The translations under genes and the position numbers were made by a program. Source: Lutjanus erythropterus (lineage: Eukaryota > Chordata > Actinopteri > Lutjaniformes > Lutjanidae). Taken from it: a stretch of DNA of 64,000 nt. Shown in pieces: positions 37,361-50,277 of this stretch (positions are counted from its first letter, which is position 1; every line of letters starts with the position of its first letter). Location of the stretch: the NCBI GenBank assembly GCA_020091685.1, contig CM034600.1, forward strand, positions 10,511,764-10,575,763. Reading direction: 5' to 3'. The notes under the pieces are model-generated. The model had not been told where the DNA came from. It saw nothing but the letters and a program-made list of their open reading frames with translations, and made no database searches.

Positions 37361-37610
37361 ATAAAGCTGGGGTAAGCAGTTTATTTTTTTTGCATCACTG
37401 GATAAGTTCCATTTCAGCTTTAAGCATATTGTAATTCAAGTGGTCTAAGATAAAACCAAACGTCTGCTCCTCCTCTTGGCTCTGTTTTCAGGCTTTGGAA
37501 AATCTAGCCGTGACGGGAGACTTTGGCCAAGCACAGGTCAGTAAGATAGTTGATTGTTGAGTCTGATTCCCAAAACGCAAGTAATTGATGACCTAGGAAT
37601 GAGACTTAAA
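37361..37610 (+). repeat. Dispersed teleost repeat, copy 2 (with 8196)
   Basis: It begins ATAAAGCTGGGGTAAGCAGT and shares the TGTAATTCAAGTGGTC, CAGGCTTTGGAAAATC and CTTTGGCCAAGCACAGG blocks with the copy at 8196-8470, in the same orientation. The 3' hairpin of copy 1 is not preserved here. Confidence 0.75.
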
Positions 37611-39954
37611 AAAAGAAAACAACCATCAACAACTGTGTACTGCACCTTTAACTACTGGGGAATTCCAACAAAGGGACGGATTTAATAAGGCTTCACATGT
37701 GACACATTCTAGGCCAAACAAATGTTCTGTTTTTATCAAGAAGACAATCACAGGAATCACAGTTTAAAAGCTGGCTAATTGAAAAAGGCAGTGAGACAGC
37801 CTGAAGAACATTTCAGAAAACAAGAACAAATCATCAAATGTTGAGAAAACATTTTGCTTTTCCTATGTGAAATTTCTAAAATTTCAAATCATTCTTTGGA
37901 CACTGAATTGTACAGCTGATACTTTTTTTCCAGAGGCCCTGTACACCCACACAGGTGTTTTCATTATTCTGCCTGATTAGACCTCAGTTTAAGGTTGCGT
38001 TTTTGCTACTGTATGCTGGGAGTTTGCTGAGGTCACTAAACTACATCTATTAAAAAGAAAGTTACGTATAGTGAATTTCAGAGGCGGCATGTAAAGTGAA
38101 AAGACCAAAACTTGTTTCTAGGTGGTACAAACTCAGGCGAGTGACTCAGCCGTATCCTTGTGAGCTGAATGATTGTATCTGCTTTTGAGATTTGAGATTT
38201 TGACATTCGAGAGGAAAAAGTGTGTGTATCCCAAGGCTTTATGCCTCCATTTATAAATGGTACAGGAGTAAGTTTTGAGACTGACCTACCACACAAGTCC
38301 AACACAGAAACACTACGTACACGCAAATTTGGTGCATTGTTAGCTAGCAAAAGCTAATGTCTGTTCAGTTGGTCCATTCTTTGTAGCGCAAGGTGAGAAC
38401 TGGCCTTGTGTTCAATATGAATTTACCTTAACAGATGGAACAAAACCAACTGCAAAGTCACAGGCGTGTCAGTCAAGCACAGCCTGTACACGCCCACACA
38501 GTCCCATGAAAAGTTCTAGTCAGGAGGCAAATGAAACCAGCTGTGTGGGTGGACCCTGGCTGTGTAGGGCATAGAAGGATTATTCTCATCCCTGGCAAAT
38601 AATTGCCAAAACTAACACAGTTCAGATAGTGATGTGTTATTAAGATTAGCTCTTCAGGACTTTCAGTGCGTCCCACAGCTGTCATTCAAAAAAGCCTTTT
38701 CTTGTTGCGCCAATTAGCAGGAAGCGAACTGCATTTTCCTTTTCTCTCTGGTGTTATTACCTTCAGTTTAACCTTTTAGTTTTCACAAAATTGTAACAAA
38801 AAAAAACTGCACCTATTACCTAAACGAAATCACTCGTTGAGATGGAACACTTTAACCTAGATGAGGTAAACAGCAGGATGCCAGACTGTGTCTCACTCCT
38901 CTCTCAGTGTTGGAGTACTTAGTGCCACAGTGGCACAGAGAGAGCTGACTGTCTTCTGGTGTATGTATTGTAAAATGACTGGGAGAAACATATCATCTTT
39001 GGTGGGAAAAAATTATGTAAGCTGGAAAGGCATGACACGGTGTCAAAGGAATCCACCAATAGAGGCAGGCTGTCACAATAGTTGAAGTGAGACATCAAAA
39101 TAAATGTAAGGGTCCCTACAGTATGTGGTTGAAGCTCATTGGGTCGGACAGGGCTCTGCAATCATTTTCACAGATTGAGACATGACAATAAGACTGAATA
39201 AGGATGGGAGGAAATCGGTGTTTAGGGGGACAAAACAGAATACACAAACAAAACATGCTTATTTTATATTATCTCATGGTCATACTGAATACTAACAGCT
39301 CATCTCAGCAGTGAATGGTGGGAGTAGCAGATAGTATTGCCTCAGGGTATAAGACTCAGACAAACCACTGAGAAAAGACAAAAATCAATCATCTCAATTC
39401 TATACGTGTTAGAGAATAATATAATTTTGCCTGTTTTGGTGTCACACACGTTTACAATGACCCCGAGCAAAGCAAAAGGAAGGCTTAAAATCTGTCACAG
39501 GAGGGCTTAAAAGTATTGATCTGGTGTGTGTAATGGCAAAGTCAAAATCATGACCTTATATCCACTGAAGTACTGTGACTTGAGGTGAGCCAGTCATACA
39601 CACAATCCAAAAATATTAATGAACCATCACTGCTCTCAAAGGAAAAACTGTCAATTTACTGTTTTGAAGGTTTAGATTGTAGCTATCACTATTGATTATT
39701 GCTACAAAGGGATGTTTTTGCCAAGACTGCAAAAGGTTTTTGGCCACTACGGGGCAGCAAAACGAGTTGCAAACCCACCCACCCAGCAGACACGGAGCAA
39801 CATTTCCATTCAATCCAATATTTACTCTCCTTTTAGCTCTGATTTGGTCTCCACCAACTTCTGACACAATTATCCAAAATTTATTAGCTTTTAGATGAAT
39901 GACTTTCTTCACCCGCTAATAACAAACTTGTCTAAACTCGACCATCATAGGACC

Positions 39955-40545
39955 TAACTTCGGAAAAAATTATCAGTGATCTATGGTGAGAGACAAATTA
40001 TTTTTTGATTTGAATTGTGCCATGAATAACACATATGATGTTTGTCAATTTAAAGGATATGTTTTCGAGTTTTGTTGTAAAACTGTTGAAGTATCAGAGT
40101 GTTAAGGTACATAATTAGAAAGACTACACAACCAGAGGTCGCATAAGAGACGTTATAACTTTCTCCAAAAGCTGCTGAAGCTACAATGCCTATGTGTTTT
40201 TCGTACTAGAATATAGTCAAACAACAGTGGGTCTTACTTGTTCTTATTATAAACTACATTGTGCGAAACAAGAGATGTAGTTCACTGAGTGGTTTAACAT
40301 GAAACTAAACTAAACTATGACAAACCTTCCAAAACCAGCAACTTTCTTGACTTGTAAAAATATATTTCAAACTGACAAACAGCATATATGTACTTCATGG
40401 CACTGTTCAAACGGGATCAGAAAATTATTTGTCTCTTCCCATACAATAGACAACCGCTCATATTTTTACAAAGTCAGTTCCCATGGGGCACGCCTGAAAT
40501 GGAGTGACTTTGCCTCTCAATATTAATTTGTTCCCTTTGTAATAT
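39955..40545 (+). repeat. Dispersed repeat neighbourhood, copy 2 (with 5915-6840)
   Basis: Three segments match the first neighbourhood: 40010-40055 (ACACATATGATGTTTGTCAA), 40165-40240 (CTACAATGCCTATGTG) and about 40470-40540 (a GTTCCCATGG then GACTTTGCCTCTC block resembling 6770-6840). The middle one is in the opposite orientation relative to the others. The family is not named. Confidence 0.55.
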
Positions 40546-42059
40546 CAAAATATTGAATATTCACATCAAATGTCCCTTAATTTCCCAGGACTGTCGTGAG
40601 TCAGATGTTAAAGGTGAGCTGACTCAAACCAAGTGGAACGAGACCCAAAACAGGAAACAAGAAATACGTTTTTGTTTGGTGAAACACAGTTTGTTTCTCT
40701 CTTGTTTTGTTCTGCTAACTTTAGCTAACATTAGCCACTATGAGCTAGTGGTCATACCAGACTAAGGCTGTAGTCACAAAACCCCAGGGTGTCCTGAATT
40801 AACCACAGTTGCATTTTATTGCTTATGAATTTAAACTTTAATTTGTAAGATGATCTGTCTTACACAGTCTCACTTGATGATGAAACTAGCCTCCATCATG
40901 TCTTTGTTTGCCGTCTTTGTTTAAATTCAAGTGTTGTCTGTGGTGTTTTTTTCTGTTGTGTTTCCTGCTTTAGCATAGAAATGGAAAGCAAAATAAAGTT
41001 CCCTCTTGCTCTCAATTTTTAATTCTATTACTCTGGTGATACAACTTTTGTTTAAACATCAATAACATTAATGAAAATTGCCACCTCTCCAATAAAATCA
41101 GATACAGAGAATGTTTTTTTCAGCCAGCGTTAGTAATTTGACATATTTAATTCACTAAACTTGTAATTTTGGGAACAATTATAACAATAATTTTGTTCAT
41201 TTCCAAATGTTCACAGACATTTCTCATATCAGTTTGTAATGGCTTTGCACCAAAAACAGATTTAATGTCACAAGAGAATTTCTTTTGAATCCACACAGTT
41301 TAGCTAATTGTTTTGAGTTGCAATTTCATGACAAACTGTAATAACACCTTCACAGAACGGCGAGCTCTTATTTGGACACAAACAGTACTTTGTGTATGTG
41401 GTTCAGCCGGTACAGTAGCAACACACAGATGAGTCAGAGTTTGATAGAAAACAATTACCTGGTTAAACACTAAGAGAAGCTGTGAACAAACAACCTCTTA
41501 TATGATAACCATAGAGCCTAATCCTCTAAATAAGAAAGGGGGGCTTTCGAGTTCAGCACTTATGAGTAAATAGGTGGAAATGCTCCCAGCCTTAGAATAC
41601 ATGGAGGGATCTGTCTGAACGTAGGAGGGCTTTGTGGAAGGACACACTGGATGATATACACTGAGAAAGACGCAGAGACAGACAGAGAAATATTGACAGA
41701 GTTAGACCAGAGTGTATGTCTGGGGAATGGAGAATATGGGTAGGCGTAGGAACTGGGAGGGGGGGAGGGGGGGTTGTTTGTGTGTTCAATATCACGCTCT
41801 GTCAGAAGCTGTAATATCTCTTCCATTTCATTAGTTGCTACATGAATAGACTTGACATCAATCAGCGCCCGCTCAGCTGATTGAAAGAGAAGTGCCTCAG
41901 CATCACAGAACATCATGGAGCATCATGGTACGAGCTTGCAGTTTGTAAACGCAGATTGTACAATGTAAACCTGGAGAGCAGGAAATAAGTCACAGCCTGG
42001 TTTAAATGCTGAATCTGTACCAGACATATGACTCTGACATTGTTGACTGTAAACAACAG

Positions 42060-42425
42060 AAGGGACTAAGGTCATCAAAAGTATCAATACTTTTTCAATA
42101 TCACATGCTTAAAATAAAACAAAGTCGAAGTAGTATAGTATCAAAAGTGCAGAAGTTATACATTTTTCAAAAAATGTATATAAAGATCTACATTCCTAAT
42201 TAGTTTAGTCTGTATTGTTCTGCTTGAAATTTGGCTTGCAGCTCTGTTTTTGTACCAGCACTGTGTGCAGGTTATTTTAAAAAGAAAGAAAAAAAATATT
42301 TTGTCTTCCTAGGGCTTTCTTTTCTTTTTGTCATGGTACTGAAAAATGTATCAGGTGTGTTTTTTTTATACTTGTATTGTATCAAAGTGTAAAATTCTGG
42401 TATCATCACAACACCAGAAGGACTT
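42060..42425 (+). repeat. AT-rich repeat relic with GTATCA motifs
   Basis: It contains AAAAGTATCAATACTTTTTC, an inverted repeat, and later GGTACTGAAAAATGTATCAG and ATTCTGGTATCATCACAACA. These phrases resemble the internal part of a common fish DNA-element family. Limits and family are uncertain. Confidence 0.4.
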
Positions 42426-42599
42426 ACATGTGTGGGCTTACAATACCTTTTTTTTTTAATAGATAAATGTATTTTTTCACATTCCACGCACATTTTAGTT
42501 GACAAAATATTAAAGACACATTAAATGCACCCAAACTGTTGGCTCTACATTTCAGTGAGGAAATGAGCAGTGTCATTTTTTGCAGTGGTGGATCCTTAC

Positions 42600-42787
42600 C
42601 AGAGTTGACAGTGCCGTCTTTGTTGATGGAGGCCAAGACACAGGGAAGTGGATCGCTTGCTTTCTGTTGAACCTTGTCACTGGTCAGTAGTTTGAGCTGC
42701 TGCGATGTGACTGGTGGAAAGCGATAGAACTGGAAAGTGAAGTAGATGTTGGCAGGCCAATCAGGACCGACACCCGCTGTTGGTATC
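42600..42787 (-). CDS. nphp4: NPHP4 exon D (FQFYRFPP motif)
   Basis: The 188-nt exon has one leading and one trailing base. The acceptor is tcttttgacag and the donor is GTAAGG. The peptide contains NIYFTFQFYRFPPVTSQQL and ends INKDGTVNS plus a split Gly. Human NPHP4 has VYFTFQFYRFPPATTPRL and VSRDGTFDAG, making this one of the strongest matches in the window. It forms the first strands of the central C2-like region. The open frame continues past the donor into the intron by chance, so it should not be extended. Confidence 0.96.
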
Positions 42788-43779
42788 CTGTCAAAAGACA
42801 GAGTTTTTTTTTTCAGATTTTTTAGAAAATAATGACCGCTCATAGTGCAACATTTGAAGACAGTAGGGCAATGCTGCATGTAAATAAATGCACAAGTGTC
42901 TGATTTAGTACCCTAGATATTATCAATTAAACACTACCTGTGATATTTTTATTGCAGTCTATGTGAGGAGTAGAGTGGTATGCTTATTTGGAAATTAGTG
43001 GTTGAAAATGTCATTAACAACCTGGGAAAGTAAATCACATTTCAGCTAATGATTCAGCTCAGACAGTTCCAGGAAAGAAAAAAAAATCAAATATGCATGT
43101 CTTGCACATCCCGCCAGAGCCGGTAATTCAGCTTTACAGCTCCTTAAAAGTGAAAACCCAACAATCAAAATGAGGATTAGAACTTAAGGGGGTAAATCAC
43201 ACCTTAAAAGTGGCTATAAATTGGGCTGGTGATTGAGTGGGTACAAACTCAGCACTACACCTTTGATTCATAATAAGTGGATAGATTGGCTCCTTCTTAA
43301 AAACTAAAAGCAGCATGAAAACTAGTTATTAGATCTGTGCAAGACAGGAAATCTTGTCTTTTTATGCACAAAAGTGTATAAATATGGTTATATTCTGTCG
43401 GGAATCATTGTATTGTGTGTAATTTTTTGCTTACTAGGAGTCCTATGGAGAAAAAAAAAGTATTTTGTGACTAAGAGAACCTCCTGGTGTTGTGTATTCC
43501 TTTTCACACAAATACCTCCCTCTGAGTGTGATTTCACACACATGTATACAGATCTAAACACACACACTTCAAACTGCTGATGGCCCACAAAAAGTCCCGG
43601 TGAGCCTGCAAGCACCCGATTTAGCTCCGAACACATTAAATAATGAGCGAGTTTCAGGAAGCCTCTTTCTGTTTCCATCTGATAAACAGATTAGCAATCA
43701 GTCATTGGGTATTCAATAATGAGGGAAAAGAAAAGGCATTTGAAAACAAGCACAGAGTTGCTGGAAGCCCCCCCACCCA

Positions 43780-43802
43780 ACACACACACACACACACACA
43801 CC
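43780..43802 (+). repeat. (CA)n microsatellite
   Basis: About eleven CA units directly after a C-rich stretch. Confidence 0.95.
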
Positions 43803-44905
43803 ATCCAAGACCACGGACAGGCTGTCAGAGCCAGAGACTTCAAAGTGGGATCTGTGTGACCTCCCAGTCAATCACACACTCCGGTATTCCACTGTTAAAG
43901 ATGCTGCCGTGCTCCATCTTCACAGAGAAGCCGCCATTAATATTCATTCTGTAAACAGACAATATTGATAATTATGGCACCCGGGTGAGAGGTAGGAATT
44001 AAATTGCCATCCACAGGCTCCCCGGTTGCCTAAGTGCTACTGCTGCTGCTGCCTAAACCCCCGACATACACGTTTATCATAATTATGAGATAACCTCTGA
44101 CCTACTCTACATTGAGCCACACAGATGTATGTTCAAGTGGTTTCAGGTTTGACGTCAGATCACCTGAAGATCTCCTTGAAAAAGAGCTGGAAGAATCAAG
44201 TAAGCTTTCATACCATCACAACAGACAAATTAAAACAAAGCCCAAACTCTCTGATATTAAAATATCAGTTTTGTATGATAGAGTTTCAACCTACCCAGAG
44301 GCTTTAAATATTTGCTGTTATAATCTTGCAGTATAACTAGGATTTACAACCAAACTTCCTTCCAACTTGCCTGCAGAAAGGAAGTGATTTAATTGCCAGC
44401 CTGTATGGAATAAACAGGATAGTAGTGCTGTGTTGGGGAAAGCTGGAGGTATGGAATATGTAATTATTGACCACTCTGCTCAACCTAGGTGGGGAAAAAA
44501 ATCATATTTCATATTTTGTACACGATCCGTGCATGAACAACAACAGAAGCATGGAAAGTTAAAATGGAACCAGGAGGTCAGTCTCAGACTCTTTTGGTAA
44601 TAATCTTATTGTTCGGCTAAAGTGGGAGTTTATTTACAATGTCCAAGGAGTCTGACTGCCTGCATTTCCATACTCTGCAATGTCACCGTGTCAACAAACC
44701 AGGGTTATTCTGTAATAGGTTCGAATTTCATCAAGATGTCACAGTACTGCCCATCTGTTCGACTAACAGCTTGTTCGGTTTAGTCTTAATATGGTAGCAA
44801 TTTAGGCAGAAATGTTAACACAATACGTTTGATTGTAGAGGCTGAAACAACACTGACAAAAACTAAAACAAAAACCCACATAAAATTTTACAATTACAGT
44901 AGCTG

Positions 44906-44965
44906 ACAGATCCACTGTGGCAACCCCTAATTTGAGAGCAACCAAAAAAGAAAAGAAGAAGAATT
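44906..44965 (+). repeat. 3' tail of a teleost retroposon
   Basis: The text GATCCACTGTGGCAACCCCT, then AGAGCAACC and an A/G-rich GAAGAAGAA tail, resembles the common tail GATCCGCTGTGGCGACCCCT with GGGAGCAGCC. No body was found upstream. Confidence 0.6.
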
Positions 44966-46450
44966 AACAGTAGATGACAAAACTGATTGACAAAACCAAT
45001 AATTTGAAGATGTCACCTTGTGTTCTGGACATTGTGTGTGTCTGTTTGTGTGTGGTGGTGGTGTTGGTGGGGGTGGTGGGGTGAAATACAGGCATACTAC
45101 CATTTTGCTTTAGGTATTTCTAGCTATGTTTAGCTGCCATCAGAGAAAGTGTAATATCTGCGAAGGCAGGTGCGGTGATGCCAGCTTCTGTTGCCTGTAA
45201 TGTCAACTTCGGAGCACCAGAAGGCATATTCAAGAGCTCAGGCATTTAAGTGGCACCAAAACGAGGCGCCATCATCTGCGTTGCATATGGGCCAGGCAGA
45301 TATCACTCATATAGGAACCAGTGCCATATTGGCAGGTTTCTAGTGTTGATCTGGAGATTTCTGCTGCCATATTTTTTGTTGAAAACTGCAAATTTTACAA
45401 AAAAAAAGGCAAAGCACTTGCAGATATGTCACATGATTACATGGAATCACTCGGAATACCAAATAGTCCATAAAAAATTCAAGTCAGTGTAATGAGTCTG
45501 CTGTCATTTCCCCGACTCTAAAGTTTGAAGCACCCTGAGGGGACTCTAAATGAAGTTAATGGCATCAATTACCACACAGGAAGAGCCAGAAGAACATTTT
45601 CATCTACATATTGTATATTAATTCTAACTGACAACAGAGCAGATCTGTCTATTCAAACTCAGCACCTTGAGCTGAATTATACATCACATGTCTCTGAGCA
45701 GCGAGAAATGGCAGAGTGTTTAAGTTGGTGCATAGGAAGTCATGGCAGCATGGTGGTGGTGAGCCTATGATGAACAAGACAGATGTGAGTTGGGCTCATC
45801 AAACTGCTGACGGTGCTGATGACAAGCTAGAAGGACACAAAGAGTGGTGTGTTTTGTAGCCATCCTTCAGCAGCCCCCCTCCACTGTCAGGCCCTGACAG
45901 AGGGGACACTGGCTCCAGGGTTTTTGTGACGGGCCGCTGACAGAGGCGCTATTCAGGCTATGCTGACGGGAAATGTGTTTATGTGCTTTTCTGCTATTTG
46001 TGAGCGTATGTCAGCGTGCTGTGTATGTTTATGTACTTGACATGTGTGTTGAGGATGACTGGAAGGACTTTATGCCTGCATGGCTTAAGTGCATTGATGT
46101 TTTGGCTGCAGTTCAATAGAAAAAAAGGAAAAATCTCAAGGCAAGCAGGGCATTGTCCTTGGCCTTCAACCAAAATGCATAAAAGATGCATTTATTCCTG
46201 TATGGCCAGTGGCTCAGTGTACAGTAAGATGTGAGTAAAGAGCTGTCAAATCACTGCGACAACAAGAGTTCTGACATTTTTGGAAGCACAAATGATTATG
46301 TTTACAGTAAACAGCGTGTAATCACACTATCTATCATAGCATACAAGTCTAATCTATACTGATACTTATGACAACAGCAAAAACATTGAGCTGCTGCTGT
46401 AAGTCAAAACCAACAATGGTGCTCCAGTGACCCAGCACATCAGGCCTCAC

Positions 46451-46642
46451 CTGGTAAACGCCAGAAACTGGAACACCAGCAGGTTCCCCTGTAGAAGGTC
46501 AGTCTCCTCACGCTGGGGGTCAAAGGGCACAGGCTCTGTGGGGTCCAGGACTTCTGCAACCTGCCCACCACAGTCCACGATGTCAGGGAAGCCAGCAGAA
46601 TAGATGTGGGCCAGTGAGCTCCTAGAGCTGACTGAGCAGGAA
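46451..46642 (-). CDS. nphp4: NPHP4 exon C (GFPDIVD / FDPQREE segment)
   Basis: The 192-nt exon has one leading base and two trailing bases. The acceptor is tcctcctctag and the donor is GTGAGG. The peptide contains IYSAGFPDIVD, then VPFDPQREETDLLQ, and ends VFQFLAFTR. Human NPHP4 has GFPEILD, FNPQKEESDCLQ and LQFLAFSR at the same spacing. This is the entry to the central folded region. A transposon-like terminal inverted repeat begins at about 46658, 14 bp from the acceptor AG, so the likely branch-point zone lies within mobile-element sequence. Confidence 0.94.
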
Positions 46643-46657
46643 CTAGAGGAGGAGGGA

Positions 46658-47513
46658 TAAAAGGACAGTTTGGATTATGGAAGTGGAAGTGGGTTTGTAT
46701 GTGTTAGGCTATTTATCAATAGTCAGTGTATTAACTATGGTAGATGGTGGTTACACGCCTCCAGTTTGGAGAGGCACAGAGGAGTACCAGTGTGGAAGCT
46801 ACACAATGTACTGCTCAGGGTCAGTAACAAAATGGATTTGCTCTCTCCAAACCAACCAAACCATATAGACAAAATCAGTAATACTACCGTGCAAAACACA
46901 AGAGTTGGTCTACAGCTGCCTTGATCTGTTACTCTGTTTCATGGTGTGACTTCTGTGTCTTAATAAGGATAACTGAGATCCATAGTGAAAATATATTGTA
47001 AAGAACTCCAATAACAACACTCTAACAACACTGATATTGATGCTAAAAATCATAAAGAGCCCCAACATTAATGATAAAAAATGTGACAAAAATCATCAGA
47101 ACCCTGATATCAACAATAAAAATCATAAAGAACCGTGATATCAACAATACAAATCATAAATATCAACAATATCAACACCCCAACTCAATGCTAAAAATGA
47201 TAAAGCATTCTATTATCAATGATAAGAATTGTAAAGAACCTCGTTATCTTGGATCCAAAATATCAGGAACCTCATTATCATAAAGAATGCCAGTATCAAC
47301 ACTCCAAAAAGATCAAAACCTGCACACTGTGATTAAAATTCCTTTTGCTGCTGCCCCTGTCCACAGCATATATTGCTTAGCTTCTGTGCTTGTGCTTCTC
47401 TGTGCTTCTCCTAACTGGGGATGTGCAGACTGGCATCTGCTGTAGTTAATAAACTGATTATCAATATATTTCTCACACAACCCCACTTCAAAAAAATCAG
47501 AACTCTGCCTTTA
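46658..47513. mobile_element. Nonautonomous DNA element with long (about 170-bp) terminal inverted repeats
   Basis: The left end reads TAAAAGGACAGTTTGGATTA and continues with ATCAATAGTCAGTGTATTAA and CTCCAGTTTGGAGAGGC. The reverse complement of the right end reads TAAAGGCAGAGTTCTGATTT and continues with ATAATCAGTTTATTAACTAC and CCCAGTTAGGAGAAGC. The match runs for about 170 bp with scattered changes. The interior includes a degenerate tandem array. No transposase is present. The family recurs at 62370-63174. Confidence 0.8.
46985..47310 (+). repeat. Degenerate AT-rich tandem array inside the inverted-repeat element
   Basis: Units of very roughly 30-40 bp repeat the phrase AAAAATCATAAAGAACC with TGATATCAACAATA, with many substitutions and small length changes. 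Clear copies lie near 47045, 47110 and 47145, with weaker ones to 47300. Confidence 0.65.
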
Positions 47514-49939
47514 CATTAGAAGATCCAGAATCATGAGCACACATCAATCATTCACCAAGCTGAAAAGAGCTTCAGTGGATGCCGCTCTCGAAGCTTTACG
47601 AGCAGCAGGAGCTAATGTGTTTAGTCCCTGGTGCACTGGCCTCACTTGGGTGATTTGTGGTTGTAAATGAAGCAGAAAATTTTGGGGGATCTGAGTGGAA
47701 TAATGTGCTGTTTTATCATTTCAGACTCAGCTCAGTTTATCTTGGATTGGTTCCATTATGACTCAAGATGTTTATCTATAGGGAGATGACTTCAAATTCA
47801 CTCACGTCATCCTGTTAAGCTGAACCTGAGTTTCAGTACCTGGCTGAGCTTCACAAAAATGCAGTGAAACAATGATTAGACAGCATGAGGATGTCAGCAG
47901 TATCCGTCAAGCAGCGGCACCACCACAAGAGCGCTTGTGGGGGAGAGAGAACGGGTGCCAAAGCGCTCCCTCGGGATTTTCAAGCATAATTGGCAGTTAT
48001 CTGTAATCATGGTGGCCACCTGTTTTTCCACAACTCTGGTAACATTCATAACTTATACTTTCAACGCTGACACCAAACACTCTGGGGAAGATAAACACAG
48101 TGCACAGATGGCTGGCTAAAGTGCAAGCACAGGAAAATGAACGATAATGTTTGGGCTTATCATAACTGTGACGCTGCCTGTGTCCAGTTGGTAAACAGTT
48201 CAGCCCACAGCGTCACATTTGTGAAAAGAAGGAAGCCCTGATCAAACTAATTAAGGCAGCAACAGTGAAGAAGACAGTCGATTGGGTTTTTCCTCTGCGG
48301 TTCTGTCAATTTCATGCTTTCCCTCTCTCTTCCCAAATCGCTCACAGTTATATCTTAATTTAGCCCCGGTAGATTAATATTCAAGCCATCATTTTTATTT
48401 CAAAAGGGGCTCAATCAGATATGCACAGCAACTTCAATTAAACTACTTTAGACTTCATTGTTCTCCTCAAAGAAGTGGGTCATTCAACGCCGAAAACAGT
48501 CAAAAAGATGTTTTGGCTCCGAGTGAAGAGGCAGAGATGTTTCAGCCCACTGAACTGAACAGCATCGTGTCTGGATCCAAACTCTGGGATTAGGAAACTG
48601 TTTCGATGCCAGCTGCTTATTTACAGACTCTCTGCACTAATGCAATGCCTTGTTTCTGAGTTACTGTGCCCATTATTTGCAGGGTGTTCTCTCTCTCTCG
48701 TTCCGTGTCCCACCTCACCAGACCTGGCTGCATTAGCGCAGCCATTATGATACCCTCTCCAAACGCTATTATTAGCTGCAGAGTAAACTGTGGGCTCATT
48801 TCATTGCATTCTGTACCTCTAAATCAACTTCAAAACCACTTCCTTGCAGCTGGATTTAATGATGAATTTTCACACTAACAAACAATGGTGAGACCATTAC
48901 CCAAAGTGAAACGTAAAGGCTGCCAAAACGATTTCTTTAAATTGGCTCATAGCTGAGTTCTCCCATACCACCAAGTGAACACATGCTGCCAATTAGTGAG
49001 CCAATCGATATCACTCTGTAGACAGCGAGACAGTGAACTGTTGTGGTAATGAAGGACTGTACGAGTGTTCACACCGAGATACCAGACCAGATAAAACAGT
49101 GGCATGTTAAAAGGATGTTTTAGAGTGGTTTCATTTGATGCCTCCTATAAAACATGAGTAACACTTACGTCGCTGCGTGTGCTGCAGTTGAGAGATTAGC
49201 CACATCAGAAACTGTAGCAAAGTGCTGATCAGAGAAAATAAAAGTAGCAGAAAAGGAAAAAATGTCCTGTAACTTCGAGCTCCATCTGTGTTAATGCTGC
49301 AATCCTTTGCAAGTCGGAAGTCAACAGTTCCAAGTCAGTATTCCTGACTCACAAGCGCATCCAAGTGAATCTGCTCGGGAAAAGATGGATGCTTGCAGCA
49401 AAGCAAATTGATGCTTCTATGGCAAGACTCTAAACTTGAACACATCTAAGTTCTGCTGCTCTGGGTCTCCCTCACATTATAAGATGTAGTTTGATAATGT
49501 TGTGAAGTAGCGTGAGATCATGGGGATTGTTATCTTCGATTTTAAACAACCACCTGATTCAAAAAAATCTATTTGGCATTACCCAAGAAGAAATCATGTT
49601 CATGGATGAGGTAATTTTAAAGTTTCATTGATGTTATGTTTAGTCATGTGCACCGATTTCCTTTCCTTGCTCTCTGACGTATCCATTGTATTTCATGTTT
49701 TCCCTGAATATAGAGCATCTGCCAACTAGCTAGCAAACGCTAGCAGGAAATGCGCCACTATCCTGACTAAATGACAGATTTCTATGTTTTTGAACATTGT
49801 TGGAAATAAGGGATAATAAGTATACAATGCAACTAAATATATAACTGTCTCACACTTTTAGACATTTTAATGTGCATACGTTGCATATTATAGCTTTAAC
49901 AAGTATCTAAAGCAGCTGATTTAACAGATTAGCACACTT

Positions 49940-50277
49940 TAAAGGATCAGTGTGTTGGATTTAGTGCCATCTAGGGGTGAGTGAGTTTGACGATCACAGG
50001 CAACAGAATACAACTTGAGTCACCCTCCCCTTCCACGCAGATAGAAGAAACTGTGCTGGCTTAAAACGTGAAAGGCCTTATCTAGAGCCAGTGTTTGGTT
50101 TGTCTGTTCTAAGTTATTGGGGAAACACGGTGGTTGAACATGGTTACCTCTGTGAAAGAGGATTCTCACCCTCCGTAGATATAAACAGCTCATTCTACAG
50201 TAACAAAAACAAAAAATATTCTGTTCCTGCCATATTCTGCCAACAGATCCCTGTAAATCTTACACACTAGACCTTCA
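49940..50277 (+). mobile_element. MITE-like element with short terminal inverted repeats
   Basis: The left end reads AAAGGATCAGTGTGTTGGAT and the reverse complement of the right end reads AAGGTCTAGTGTGTAAGATT. The inside includes CTAGAGCCAGTGTTTGGTTT and GTAGATATAAACAGCTCATT. I recognise this as a very common non-coding element of percomorph genomes. It has no coding capacity. Confidence 0.8.

Larger units (their letters stand above)
32521..42599 (-). other. 10-kb NPHP4 intron between exons D and E
   Basis: It holds a hAT-like end at 32840, an L2-like LINE at 33739, GT tracts at 35263-35355, AG and C tracts near 36220-36400, dispersed repeats at 37361 and 39955-40545, a G-rich run near 41757 and an AT-rich repeat relic at 42060-42425. 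An open minus-strand frame at 32905-33270 is unassigned. I recognise nothing in 38400-39900 or 40800-41750. Confidence 0.7.
42788..46450 (-). other. NPHP4 intron between exons C and D
   Basis: A 3.7-kb intron with a CA tract at 43780 and a LINE/SINE-type tail at 44906. Otherwise nothing was recognised. Confidence 0.75.

Noticed and set aside
46985..47310. AT-rich tandem array as a CRISPR-like array
   Set aside because: The genome is vertebrate, the units are degenerate with no constant spacer length, and the array lies inside a TIR element.
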